Positions 1 to 9,216 of a stretch of 42,807 bases of DNA are shown one piece after another; the first letter of the stretch is position 1; every line of letters starts with the position of its first letter. The translations under genes were made by a program, and so were the position numbers. Origin of the DNA: Gammaproteobacteria bacterium (lineage in GTDB: Bacteria; Pseudomonadota; Gammaproteobacteria; Ga0077536); contig JADLGE010000021.1 in assembly GCA_020849475.1 (NCBI GenBank), positions 1 through 42,807 of the forward strand. Reading direction: 5' to 3'. Below the pieces are notes generated by a model. It was given only the letters and a program-made list of their open reading frames with translations, made no database searches and had not been told where the DNA came from.

Positions 1-10
1 CATTCAGGGA

Positions 11-28
11 GTGCAAATGAATTCGCAC
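11..28. repeat. Imperfect 18-bp palindrome, GTGCGAAT-type repeat (family B)
   Basis: The sequence reads GTGCAAATGAATTCGCAC. It is an imperfect palindrome matching, with few changes, the perfect palindrome at 35445-35462. It lies just past the end of the acyl-CoA dehydrogenase gene, in the usual intergenic position of REP-like elements. It could contribute to 3' mRNA structure, but there is no T-tract. Confidence 0.45.
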
Positions 29-56
29 CTGCGGAAGACAGACCGAACTCCGCTTA

Positions 57-1232
57 TCAAAAATTCCGCGTATTGAACGGCTCGTATTTCTCCGACAGAC
101 AATCGCGACTGATGATGATCTTCATCACTTCCGAACTGCCGGCATAGATGGTCGCGATGCGTGCATCGGTGAACTGGCGGCTGATCGGATATTCATCCAT
201 GTAACCCGCGCCGCCGTGCAGCTGCACACCGAGATCGGCTGACTTGATCTGCAATTCGCTGGCGATGAGCTTGGCCTTGGCCGCATCGACCGCGGTCAGG
301 GCGCCGGCGTTGATGGCGCGCACGCACTGGTCGATGAAGCACTGCGCGACATCGAGCTCGGTGCGCAGCTCCGCGAGCTTGAACTGGGTGTTCTGAAAGC
401 CTGCCAGGGTCTTGCCGAAAGCTTTGCGCTCGTGAGCGTAGGCGGCGGCGAGGTCATAGGACAGCTGCGCGGACGACAGCGCGCCGCAGGCGCCGATCAG
501 GCGCTCTTCCGCCAGGCCTTTCATCAAGTACTTGAAGCCTTCGCCCGGCATGCCCAGCACGTTGGCCTTCGGCACTTTGACGTTGTTGAAGAAGAGCTCG
601 GCGGTGTCCTGCGCTTTCTGGCCCATCTTGACCAGGTTGCGGCCGCGCTCGAAACCTGCCATGCCGCGCTCGACCAGGAACAAGGTCATGTGGTGCGGGT
701 TGTTCTGCGGATCGGTCTTGGCGGCGACGATCACCAGATCAGCATTGATGCCGTTGGAGATATAGGTCTTGGCGCCGTTCAGCAGCCAGTGGTCGCCATG
801 CTCTTCGGCGTGGGTGCGCATGCCGGCCAGATCGCTGCCGGCGTCAGGTTCGGTCATGGCGATGGCGAGGATGCATTCGCCCTTCACGCAGCGCGGCAGG
901 AAGCGCATGCATTGTTCTTCGTTGCCGAAGCGGGTGAGGTAGGGGCCGACCAGGCGGCTGTGCAGGGAGTTGTACCAGTCGCCGACGCGGGCGTAGGCGG
1001 TTTCTTCGAGGATGACCTGCTCGAAGCGGAAGTCGTTGTCACCCATGCCGCCGTATTTCTCGTCCGGCCACACCATGAGATAGCCCTCGGCGCCGGCCTT
1101 CAGGAAGGCCTCGCGGTCGACGATGCGCTGCTCACGCCAGCGCTCCATGTGCGGCACGATTTCGGCGGCGAGGAAGCGGCGGTAGGCCGCACGGAACATG
1201 GATTGTTCTTCGGTGAAGTCGCGGGGCAGCAT
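57..1232 (-). CDS. Acyl-CoA dehydrogenase
   Basis: This 391-residue protein is full length for the FAD-dependent acyl-CoA dehydrogenase family, which makes 2-enoyl-CoA by alpha,beta-dehydrogenation and passes electrons to ETF. The N-terminal helical domain begins LPRDFTEEQSMFRAAYRRF. The middle beta domain holds the FAD/substrate signature AMTEPDAGSDLAGM near residue 125 and WLLNGAKTYISNG near residue 150. The C-terminal helical domain has QLHGGAGYMDEYP and IYAGSSEV; the Glu of the latter aligns with the general base of short/medium-chain enzymes. The likely partner genes (ETF, ligase) are not adjacent. It is divergent from the aldehyde oxidoreductase gene across 199 bases. ATG is preceded by a weak AGGGAA. 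Chain-length specificity cannot be read from the sequence. Confidence 0.93.
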   Translation of the reverse strand: MLPRDFTEEQSMFRAAYRRFLAAEIVPHMERWREQRIVDREAFLKAGAEGYLMVWPDEKYGGMGDNDFRFEQVILEETAYARVGDWYNSLHSRLVGPYLTRFGNEEQCMRFLPRCVKGECILAIAMTEPDAGSDLAGMRTHAEEHGDHWLLNGAKTYISNGINADLVIVAAKTDPQNNPHHMTLFLVERGMAGFERGRNLVKMGQKAQDTAELFFNNVKVPKANVLGMPGEGFKYLMKGLAEERLIGACGALSSAQLSYDLAAAYAHERKAFGKTLAGFQNTQFKLAELRTELDVAQCFIDQCVRAINAGALTAVDAAKAKLIASELQIKSADLGVQLHGGAGYMDEYPISRQFTDARIATIYAGSSEVMKIIISRDCLSEKYEPFNTRNF

Positions 1233-1431
1233 GGGGATTCCCTGTTGAACGTGAGGATGAGCCGCCCGGATTATCCACCGCCCGCAGACTGGCTATCAAT
1301 GTCGACTGACCTCCCGTTCCGCACGGTCCGCGAGCGGTGACGATGGGACGTGCGGCACGGTATTGATCTCGGTGTAAATATGTCACCATTTGCGAAACTC
1401 GAAATCTCGCCTGCTGAGGAGCTAGCACACC
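1233..1431. promoter_or_regulatory. Divergent promoter region, acyl-CoA dehydrogenase / AOR
   Basis: This 199-base intergenic stretch separates two divergently transcribed genes and so must hold both start regions. The right end has a good Shine-Dalgarno sequence (GAGGAG, 10 bases before the ATG at 1432). I found no convincing operator or paired -35/-10 hexamers. Confidence 0.4.
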
Positions 1432-3174
1432 ATGGATCAAGCCTGGGACAACGACAAAATCATCCGCCTCGACATGACCCGCCTGTCGGTCAGCGTCGAG
1501 CCCTTTCCGCAAGAATGGAAGCTGCTCGGTGGCCGCGCACTGTCGGCCAAGATTCTGCTCAAGGAGTGCGACCCGACCTGCGACCCGCTGGGCGCGGACA
1601 ACGTGCTGGTGATGGCGCCCGGCACTCTGTCCGGCACCTCGGCGCCGACCTCCGGCCGCCTGTCGCTGGGCTGTAAGAGCCCGCTGACCAATGGCATCAA
1701 GGAAGCCAATGTCGGCGGCGACCCGGGCCAGGACCTCATGAAGCTCGGTTATCGCGCCGTCATCGTCACCGGCCAGCCGGCCGACCGCAGCCGTCGCTGG
1801 GGCCTGAAGGTCAACGAGAACGGCGTCGAACTGGTGGCGGCCGATGAATACAAGGGCATGTGGAACTACGCGCTGTGCGAGAAGCTGCTCGCCGACGCGC
1901 CGAAGTCGGCCTCGGTCATCTCCATCGGCCCGGCCGGTGAAATGATGATGAAGGGCGCCTCCATCGCCTGCACCGACGACGACAAGGCCCGCCGTCCGGC
2001 GCGCCAGGCCGCGCGCGGTGGTGTCGGCGCGGTGATGGGTTCGAAGTGCCTGAAGTGGGTGCTGGTCGACCCGGCCAAGTCCTCGCTGCGACGTCCGGCC
2101 GACCGCAAGGCCTTCGCCGCCTACACCAAGGAATTCTCCAAGGACTACCGCGCGGCGCGCCATGGCAACTTCAAGTACGGCACCAGCGCCGTGGTGCCGG
2201 CCGCCAACATGCTGCACACCTTCCCGTACAAGAACCGCACCGAGGGCCGCAACCCCGAGTTCGAACAGCTCGACGGCGCGCGCATCCGCGAATCGTTTGA
2301 AACGCGCGGCGGCGAAATGCATAACTGCATGGCAGGCTGCATCGTCTCCTGCTCGAACATCGTGCATGACAAGGACGGCAACTACCTGACCTCGGCGCTC
2401 GAGTTCGAGACCCTGACCCTGCTCGGCTCGTGCTGCGCGATCAACAACTGGGAAGACGTTGCCGATCTCGACCGTCTGTGTGATGAACTCGGCCTCGACA
2501 CCATCGAGACCGGCGCCGCCATCGCGGTCTACATGGATTCCAACGGCATGGCCTGGGGCGACGCCGCCGGCGCCAAGAAGCTGTTGGCCGAAGAGGTCAA
2601 CAATGGCACGCCGCTCGGCCGCAACATCGGTGACGGTGCGCTCGCCATCGGCACCGCGCGCAAGCATCACCGCATTCCGGTCGCCAAGGGCCAGGCCCTG
2701 CCGGCCTGGGATCCGCGTCCTTTGAAAGCCACCGGCATTACCTATTGCACCAGCGCCATGGGCGGCGACCACACCGCGGGCCTCGTCATCGATCCCAAGA
2801 TCAGCGGCGAGAAGGCGGCGATTGCCTCGCAGGAGATTCAGATCGTCAACGCGATTTGCGACTCCACCGGCTTCTGCATGTTCCTCGGGCCCACCGTCGA
2901 AGAGACGGCCAAGTTCCTCACGCCGTTCTTCGGCGAGGAAGTCAGCCGCGAAACGGTCGCTGACATCGGCTGGGAATGCCTGCAGGACGAATGGCTGTTC
3001 AACGAGAAGGCCGGCATGACGCTCGCCGACGACGTGATGGCCGACTGCATGAGCAGCGAGGGCATCGGTCCCGAGCACGGCATGAAGTTCGATATCCCGG
3101 AGGAAATCGTGCGCATGGCCAAGGTCCGTCAGCCCCCGAGCGAGAAGTTCTGGCGCAAGTCGCCGGCCGGCTAA
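1432..3174 (+). CDS. Aldehyde:ferredoxin oxidoreductase family (tungsten-type) protein
   Basis: This 580-residue protein has the AOR-family architecture. An N-terminal bis-tungstopterin-binding domain (KLLGGRALSAKILL near residue 30; APTSGRLSLGCKSPLT near residue 75) is followed by the mixed helical C-terminal domains. Family members oxidise aldehydes, or reduce acids, at a pterin-bound W or Mo with one [4Fe-4S] cluster. The first three cluster cysteines appear as HNCMAGCIVSC near residues 295-305. This is CX3CX3C, whereas I recall CX2CX3C for the Pyrococcus enzyme. The distal ligand is DSTGFC near residue 480. No ferredoxin-like or flavoprotein partner (AorA/AorC type) lies beside it. Length is slightly under the usual ~600. 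ATG follows a GAGGAG ribosome-binding site. Substrate unknown. Confidence 0.9.
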   Translation: MDQAWDNDKIIRLDMTRLSVSVEPFPQEWKLLGGRALSAKILLKECDPTCDPLGADNVLVMAPGTLSGTSAPTSGRLSLGCKSPLTNGIKEANVGGDPGQDLMKLGYRAVIVTGQPADRSRRWGLKVNENGVELVAADEYKGMWNYALCEKLLADAPKSASVISIGPAGEMMMKGASIACTDDDKARRPARQAARGGVGAVMGSKCLKWVLVDPAKSSLRRPADRKAFAAYTKEFSKDYRAARHGNFKYGTSAVVPAANMLHTFPYKNRTEGRNPEFEQLDGARIRESFETRGGEMHNCMAGCIVSCSNIVHDKDGNYLTSALEFETLTLLGSCCAINNWEDVADLDRLCDELGLDTIETGAAIAVYMDSNGMAWGDAAGAKKLLAEEVNNGTPLGRNIGDGALAIGTARKHHRIPVAKGQALPAWDPRPLKATGITYCTSAMGGDHTAGLVIDPKISGEKAAIASQEIQIVNAICDSTGFCMFLGPTVEETAKFLTPFFGEEVSRETVADIGWECLQDEWLFNEKAGMTLADDVMADCMSSEGIGPEHGMKFDIPEEIVRMAKVRQPPSEKFWRKSPAG

Positions 3175-3185
3175 AACTCTGTTGC

Positions 3186-3214
3186 GTTCCCCGGCCAGTC
3201 GCTGGCCGGGGAAC
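3186..3214. terminator. Bidirectional hairpin between convergent genes
   Basis: A perfect 13-base-pair stem (GTTCCCCGGCCAG paired with CTGGCCGGGGAAC) closes on a TCG loop. It lies between the AOR stop and the end of the convergent GGDEF gene. T-tracts on either side are weak, so Rho-independent strength is uncertain, but the placement is typical of a shared terminator. Confidence 0.75.
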
Positions 3215-3232
3215 TGCTTCTAAAGCCATCCA

Positions 3233-5653
3233 TCACACCAGGCGTTCACCGCGCCGCGCCAGCAGACTCTCATCGAAGCGCGCCACGCGTCGTGGCCCAT
3301 CGTGCAACAGACCCTTGGCGTAATCGACGCCCATCTTGGCCAGCGCATCGCGCAGTGAACGGCTGTCGGCGTGTTCGGCCACGGTCTGCATGCCCAGCGC
3401 CTGCGCCACCCGGCACAGCCCCAACACCACTTCGTAATCAGCCGAGCTCGCCAACAGATTGCGCACGAAGCTGCCGCGTATGCCGAGGTAATCGAGCTGC
3501 ATGGACTTGATGGCGTCGATCGCACCGCCGGCGAAGCCCAAATCGCTGATCATGAACTGGCAGCCGTCCTGCTTGAGGGTGGTGATGAAATAGCGCACGA
3601 ATTCCAGATGCTGGGCGATGCCGGCTTCCGGCAGGCTGAAACCGATACGGTTCGCCACTTCGCCATGCTCGCGCACGCTGCGAATGGCGTACTCCAGCAA
3701 GCGGTCATCACCCACCGACTGCGCCGACAGGGGAATCAACAACACGCGCATGTCGGACAGCACCGGGTGGTCGCTACGCAGCGCCTCGAGACTGGCATTG
3801 ATCAACCAGCGGTCGATATCGGCGCTCAATTGATAGCGGGCCGCGACTTCCGTCACGTCATGTCGGGGAATGTAGTCATCGCTGGCGGTGCGTATGCCGA
3901 CCGCGACCTCGCAGCGGTCGATGGGCAAGGAAGCGGTGGTGGCGCACAAGGGTTGATAGAACAGATCCAGGCGTCCGCTGCCGAGCGCATTCTGAATCTC
4001 GCGCACCTGGGTGAGGCGCCGTTCCTGCTGCGCTTCTTCGCCGTTCACTGCTTCAAACATCTGTACGCGGTTGCGCCCGAAATTCTTGGCGCTGTAGCAC
4101 GCGGCATCGGCGGCGCGCAGCAGAGCGGCGGTATCGCGCATGTCCGCAGTGATCTCCACCAGGCCGACACTGATCGAAACCGGCAGTTGTATGGCCTGCC
4201 AGGTGAAGTCGTGCTGTTCGATGGCGCTGCGCAGGCTTTCGCCAATCAGGCGCGCGCGGTTGGCATCGCAACTGTAGAGCAGTGCGCAGAATTCATCGCC
4301 GCCGATGCGCGCCAGCGTATCGGCGCCGCGTATGCGTGTGCGCAGCACGTCGGTCAAGGTGCGCAGGGCATGATCGCCGGCGGCGTGACCGTAGGTGTCG
4401 TTGATGAATTTGAACTTGTCGATGTCGATGTAGAGCAGCGTGTGACTGTTGGGCTTGCTGTCACCGGTGCGGCTCAACAGCTTGTGCATGCGCCGTTCGA
4501 ATTCGCTGCGGTTGATGGTGCCGGTCAGGGCATCGTGACTGGCGCGCCAGGCGATGGACTCGGTGCGCTGGCGGCGCGCGGTGACGTCGCGCAGCTGCAC
4601 ACTGACGCCGTCGAACTCGCCGTCAGCATCGCACAGGGGTGTGAACAGGTAGTCGACGCTCACCGCCACGCCGTCGTGGCGCAGCAGCTGCGCCTGATCG
4701 TGTAACGATTGCGGCCGCCGGTGTTGGCGCACCTGCTCGAAGATGTCGCGCGTGCGGTTGTGGGGTTCCCGCCCATAGACCAGTCGCAGGCAGTCCTCCA
4801 AGGGCCGCTCGTCGAGCTGTTGGGCATCGACGCCGAGCAGCGCCGCCGCCGCGCCGTTGGCGTAGTGGACATTGCCACTGCCATCGGTGGTGATCAGCGC
4901 GTCGCCCAGGGTCTCCAGCATCTGCGCCTGGCGGGCCTCACGCGCGAGCACCTCATGCAAGGCATCGACGCCGCGCATGGCGTGTTCAAACAGGCTGCCG
5001 CGCGCGGAATCGACGCTCAGTCCGTGGCCGTGCAGCGCCGAGTGCAAACGCCGCAGCAGCTCGCGCAAGGCCTGCTGCGTGTGAGCATAGACGCTGCCGA
5101 GCAGCGCCAGCGTCGCCAGCGCCAATGCCACCCACAGCGTCAGCGTGTTACGCGCGGCGTCGTGGATGAAACCACCGACGGTGAGCAGGCCGGCCGTCGC
5201 CAGGAAATAGCCGTAGGCGCCGGTCTGCTCGCTCAGCACCGGGATCGCCACCAGCGCCACCGCCAAGGCGCCACTCAGCAGTGCGGCGACGCCGGCCGTG
5301 TCGGCATAGGGCAGCAACAATGCGATGCCGAGTCCCCAGGCGAGACCGAGCACCGCCGACAGTGCGGTCGCCAGATGCCTGTGATCGGCTGCCACCGCGG
5401 CCTGCGCGGGCGGCGCCAGCAAGACTTCGCGCAGCAGCACATTCAAGAGCACGAACGCCGACCAGCCGGTCAGCAGGGGAAGGGGCACGCGCTGCCACAG
5501 GCAGGCGCCGATGCCGGCGAGGCTGGCGAGATGGGTGACCAGCCAGCAGCGCCCCAGCATCTGGCCGAGCGGCAGCGTCTGCGACGACGCGTCGTTGGCC
5601 GACCGGCTGAGGTCGAGGCCGATGCGCGCGCTGCTGGTTCTGCTGTTTTTCAT
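3233..5653 (-). CDS. Membrane PAS-GGDEF-(degenerate) EAL protein, probable diguanylate cyclase
   Basis: The 806-residue protein starts with a hydrophobic multi-spanning region (about residues 25-200). A PAS domain follows (about 245-360; LGDALITTDGSGNVHYANG), then GGDEF (about 365-530) and an EAL-like domain (about 540-800). The cyclase site RIGGDEF is intact. RGAD five residues upstream matches the RxxD inhibitory c-di-GMP site, so product-inhibited diguanylate cyclase activity is expected. The EAL half is degenerate: EVAVGIR replaces EALLR, SDLGFAGGAID replaces DDFGTGYSS, and TVAEHAD replaces the VAEGVE motif. It probably does not hydrolyse c-di-GMP and may instead bind a ligand. It is a single gene convergent with AOR. 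Upstream lies an exact CRP/Clp-type site. The ATG has no strong Shine-Dalgarno. Confidence 0.9.
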   Translation of the reverse strand: MKNSRTSSARIGLDLSRSANDASSQTLPLGQMLGRCWLVTHLASLAGIGACLWQRVPLPLLTGWSAFVLLNVLLREVLLAPPAQAAVAADHRHLATALSAVLGLAWGLGIALLLPYADTAGVAALLSGALAVALVAIPVLSEQTGAYGYFLATAGLLTVGGFIHDAARNTLTLWVALALATLALLGSVYAHTQQALRELLRRLHSALHGHGLSVDSARGSLFEHAMRGVDALHEVLAREARQAQMLETLGDALITTDGSGNVHYANGAAAALLGVDAQQLDERPLEDCLRLVYGREPHNRTRDIFEQVRQHRRPQSLHDQAQLLRHDGVAVSVDYLFTPLCDADGEFDGVSVQLRDVTARRQRTESIAWRASHDALTGTINRSEFERRMHKLLSRTGDSKPNSHTLLYIDIDKFKFINDTYGHAAGDHALRTLTDVLRTRIRGADTLARIGGDEFCALLYSCDANRARLIGESLRSAIEQHDFTWQAIQLPVSISVGLVEITADMRDTAALLRAADAACYSAKNFGRNRVQMFEAVNGEEAQQERRLTQVREIQNALGSGRLDLFYQPLCATTASLPIDRCEVAVGIRTASDDYIPRHDVTEVAARYQLSADIDRWLINASLEALRSDHPVLSDMRVLLIPLSAQSVGDDRLLEYAIRSVREHGEVANRIGFSLPEAGIAQHLEFVRYFITTLKQDGCQFMISDLGFAGGAIDAIKSMQLDYLGIRGSFVRNLLASSADYEVVLGLCRVAQALGMQTVAEHADSRSLRDALAKMGVDYAKGLLHDGPRRVARFDESLLARRGERLV

Positions 5654-5753
5654 CGATATCGCGTCCGCAACGAGGCCCGGTGGCAGCCAGCGTCGTCCGC
5701 GTCATGGCGAGACGACCTAGTTTGTAAATTATTGTTACGGAGCGCGGAGGCGG

Positions 5754-5769
5754 TGTGACGGCAGTCACA
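5754..5769. promoter_or_regulatory. CRP/Clp/Vfr-type operator, exact TGTGA-N6-TCACA
   Basis: TGTGACGGCAGTCACA is a perfect match to the CRP-family consensus. It is centred about 108 bases upstream of the GGDEF start codon (ATG at 5653). An AT-rich stretch at 5721-5737 lies at roughly the distance expected for a promoter activated from this site. Two weaker copies of the same dyad follow at 5786-5801 and about 5826-5841. Confidence 0.6.
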
Positions 5770-5783
5770 GGCACAGAGCAGGC

Positions 5784-5803
5784 CGCGTGACGGGCGTCAC
5801 GCG
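5784..5803. promoter_or_regulatory. Second, weaker CRP-like dyad / hairpin
   Basis: CGCGTGAC, a GGGC loop and GTCACGCG form a perfect 8-bp stem. As an operator it reads CGTGA-N6-TCACG (one change per half site from the CRP consensus). It is 32 bases from the first site. It could equally be part of the 3' structure after argG. Confidence 0.35.
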
Positions 5804-5819
5804 TTGGAGCTTGCAGGGC

Positions 5820-5838
5820 GGCGCGCGTGACGCGCGCC
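5820..5838 (-). terminator. Hairpin just after argG
   Basis: GGCGCGCG, a TGA loop and CGCGCGCC form an 8-bp GC-only stem beginning 12 bases past the argG stop codon. No T-tract follows, so it may act with Rho or as a 3' end stabiliser. The same bases contain a third, degenerate CRP-like dyad (CGTGA-N6-CCACC). Confidence 0.45.
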
Positions 5839-5849
5839 ACCCGCAATGG

Positions 5850-7067
<1,218 letters not shown>

Positions 7068-7151
7068 GACGCTCGAGGGGGTAGTTACGGGGAGGCGGCA
7101 TTGTGCCTAGCGCCCGCCGTGAGATCCAGCGCAGACGCGGGCGCGAGTGTC

Positions 7152-7559
7152 TCAGGAAGCCGCAACTGCGTGGGCGCGAAACACCAAGGGACCGCTGCCC
7201 GCCAGCACCTGACTGAAATCGGCGCTGACGGCCTGTCCGATGGCCAGCCCCATGCTCGATGTCCCCACCAGGTTGGCAACCAGGCGGATGCCGGGGGCTT
7301 GAGGAAACTCGATCAACGCCACGATATAGGGCAGCGCGCCGGTGTAGCGGGCATCGAAAGCGTGGTGGATTTCCGTCCAGCTATACAGCGTGCCGCTGCC
7401 GTTGATCCCGCGCCACTGCCAGCCGTCCGCGCGGCAATGGGGGCACAGCGGCATCGGGTACCAGTGAAAGCGCTGGCAGGCTGCGCAATACGGAAAGCAC
7501 AGCCGGCCTTGCGCGAGCTGTTCGAAGTGACCGGCAAATTCAGGCTCGGTGCTTTTCAT
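7152..7559 (-). CDS. DUF35 Zn-ribbon/OB-fold acyl-CoA-associated protein
   Basis: This 135-residue protein has the two-part DUF35 layout. An N-terminal rubredoxin-like zinc ribbon (YCAACQRF and LCPHC, two CxxC knuckles, about residues 33-52) is followed by an OB-fold (GSGTLYSWTEIHHAF, about residue 62). Such proteins form obligate complexes with SCP2-thiolase-fold enzymes; known examples are ChsH2 with the aldolase Ltp2 in steroid side-chain breakdown and the archaeal HMG-CoA synthase complex. The upstream gene encodes just such a thiolase-fold protein, and TGATG fuses its stop to this start, indicating translational coupling. An upstream in-frame start at 7586 would lie inside the thiolase gene and adds no conserved sequence. 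Confidence 0.87.
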   Translation of the reverse strand: MKSTEPEFAGHFEQLAQGRLCFPYCAACQRFHWYPMPLCPHCRADGWQWRGINGSGTLYSWTEIHHAFDARYTGALPYIVALIEFPQAPGIRLVANLVGTSSMGLAIGQAVSADFSQVLAGSGPLVFRAHAVAAS

Positions 7560-8722
7560 CAACGTGCATCCCGGCCCAGCACACACACGCCGTAATCGGG
7601 AATCGACCAGCCGCCGACCAGGCCGATGTCGGCCTTGGCGAGTTGCGCCGCGCCGGCCGCGCCGCGTAACTGACGCACGGCTTCAATCATGTGCTCCACA
7701 CCGAGCAGGTAGCTGTGGGACAACAGTCCGCCATGGGTATTGACCGGCAAGGCGCCGTCGACGCCGATGCCGCGTTCGCGCACAAAGTCCGGCGATTCGC
7801 CGCGCGCGCAGAAGCCCAAGTCCTCGAGCTGCATCAGCACCGAGATGGTGAAACAGTCGTAGAGCTCGGCGAAGTCGATATCGGCGAGCGTGATGCCGGC
7901 CTCGGCGAGCGCGCTTCGGCAGGCCGCCTGCGCGCCGGTCACGCGAAAGATTTCGGCCTGCTGGGTGAAGATGTCGTCGCCGCTCCACGCTTCACTGGCG
8001 AAGCTCGAACCGAGCACCTTGACCGCCGGCTGGCGCAGATCGCGCGCACGCTCAAGGCTGGTCATGATGAAGGCGCCGACGCCATCGCTGATGAGACAGC
8101 AGTCCGGCACGCGCAGCGGCTCGGCAATCATGCGTGCGGCGCGATAGCTCGCCAGTGTCATGGGCGTGCGCGCCTGCGCCAGCGGGTTGCGCAGTGCGTG
8201 TTCGCGGTGGCTTATGGCGACGACCGCGAGATCGGCGTCGGTCATGCCGTACTCATGCATGTAACGGCGCGCCCACAGCGCGAAGTAGCTCGGCTGGGCG
8301 TTGAAGCCATAGGGCTTCTCGAAGGCCATCTTGGCCGGATACATATCGTGAAAGCCGTAGGGGCCGCTGGCGCGCGAGCCCCAGTCGACACCGAAATAGA
8401 ACAGCACGGTGCGCGCCTTACGGGCGCCGATGGCGAGCTTGGCGAGTTCCGGCGCCGCGGCCACACCCGCGCCGCCGAAAGACACGCCGCCGTCGAAGCT
8501 GCGCGTCATGCCGAACTGCGCGGCGATGAATTCGCGCGGCACGGTGTGCGGCATGATCACGCCGTCGGTGATCACACCATCGATGTCGTGTCCTTCGAGG
8601 CCGGCGTCGTCGAGCGCCGCTTGAATGGCTTCGATGGCGAGATGACGAATGTTCTTGGGCGAACGTCTGACGGGCGGGGTGTGGCCGATGCCGGCGATGG
8701 CGATATCCATGGCGCGTGTCAC
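7559..8722 (-). CDS. SCP2-thiolase-like protein (possible Ltp2-type aldolase)
   Basis: This 387-residue thiolase-fold protein of the sterol-carrier/lipid-transfer branch starts MDIAIAGIGHTPPVRRS after an optional GTG-initiated MTRA. The region that carries the nucleophilic Cys in true thiolases (near residue 85-90) reads VSFGGAGVAAAPELA, with no Cys. The C-terminal part keeps FAELYDCFT and LPVNTHGGLLSHSYLLG, motifs of Ltp-type proteins. With the coupled DUF35 gene this suggests a retro-aldolase or CoA-dependent C-C lyase rather than a classical thiolase. Start uncertain: GTG at 8722 or ATG at 8710; neither has a clear Shine-Dalgarno. Substrate unknown. Confidence 0.88.
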   Translation of the reverse strand: MTRAMDIAIAGIGHTPPVRRSPKNIRHLAIEAIQAALDDAGLEGHDIDGVITDGVIMPHTVPREFIAAQFGMTRSFDGGVSFGGAGVAAAPELAKLAIGARKARTVLFYFGVDWGSRASGPYGFHDMYPAKMAFEKPYGFNAQPSYFALWARRYMHEYGMTDADLAVVAISHREHALRNPLAQARTPMTLASYRAARMIAEPLRVPDCCLISDGVGAFIMTSLERARDLRQPAVKVLGSSFASEAWSGDDIFTQQAEIFRVTGAQAACRSALAEAGITLADIDFAELYDCFTISVLMQLEDLGFCARGESPDFVRERGIGVDGALPVNTHGGLLSHSYLLGVEHMIEAVRQLRGAAGAAQLAKADIGLVGGWSIPDYGVCVLGRDAR

Positions 8723-8729
8723 TCAGAGT

Positions 8730-8760
8730 GCGAGGTCCACACACAGGGTGCGGACCTCGC
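8730..8760 (-). terminator. Hairpin between VOC and thiolase genes
   Basis: GCGAGGTCC pairs perfectly with GGACCTCGC across a 13-base loop. It lies between the stop of the VOC gene (8769) and the start of the thiolase-like gene. There is no T-tract. It may be a terminator, an attenuator or a processing site. Confidence 0.45.
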
Positions 8761-8768
8761 GCGGCACA

Positions 8769-9134
8769 TTACATGTTGAACACGCAGAGCTTGTTGCCAT
8801 CCAGATCGCGGAAGTAGGCGCCGTAGAAACCATCGCCGCGGTCGCCCGGTGCGCCTTCGTCCGTGCCGCCCAGCGCCAAGGCCTTGGCGTGCAGGGTGTC
8901 GACCTGCTTGGTGTCCGGCACGAACAGCGACGTCATGTTGCCATTGCCGGGCGTGGCGGCGTTGCCGTCGAAGGGTTTGATGACGCACACCATCGGCGCG
9001 CCCGGTGCATTGGCCCAGGCGATGAAGCGATCGTTCTGCATGGCGCGCTTGGCGCCGAGCAGCGCCAGCAGTTCGTCATAGAAGTGGGCGGCCTGTTCGA
9101 TGTTGTTGGTGCCTAGGGTGACGTAGCCGATCAT
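8769..9134 (-). CDS. VOC/glyoxalase-fold protein
   Basis: This 121-residue single-domain VOC protein starts MIGYVTLGTNNIEQAAHFYDELLALLG, the standard betaalphabeta opening of the glyoxalase/bleomycin-resistance/dioxygenase superfamily. The second half ends with a betaalphabetabeta unit, AYFRDLDGNKLCVFNM, where family members often bind a metal. Longer frames start at 9239 but add residues unlike the family. The ATG at 9134 has CTGGAG upstream. The biochemical reaction cannot be assigned. A hairpin after the stop may separate it from the thiolase-DUF35 pair. Confidence 0.85.
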   Translation of the reverse strand: MIGYVTLGTNNIEQAAHFYDELLALLGAKRAMQNDRFIAWANAPGAPMVCVIKPFDGNAATPGNGNMTSLFVPDTKQVDTLHAKALALGGTDEGAPGDRGDGFYGAYFRDLDGNKLCVFNM

Positions 9135-9216
9135 GTGAATACTCCAGTGGTCTTGGTCGTTCTGTGTGGTGAAGGGGGCGTCGCGCGGACGCGTGGGCAT
9201 GATACGAAGCGCTCGT

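Noticed and set aside
1132..3078. 648-codon open frame on the minus strand
   Set aside because: Antisense to the AOR gene; AOR pterin and cluster motifs are unambiguous.
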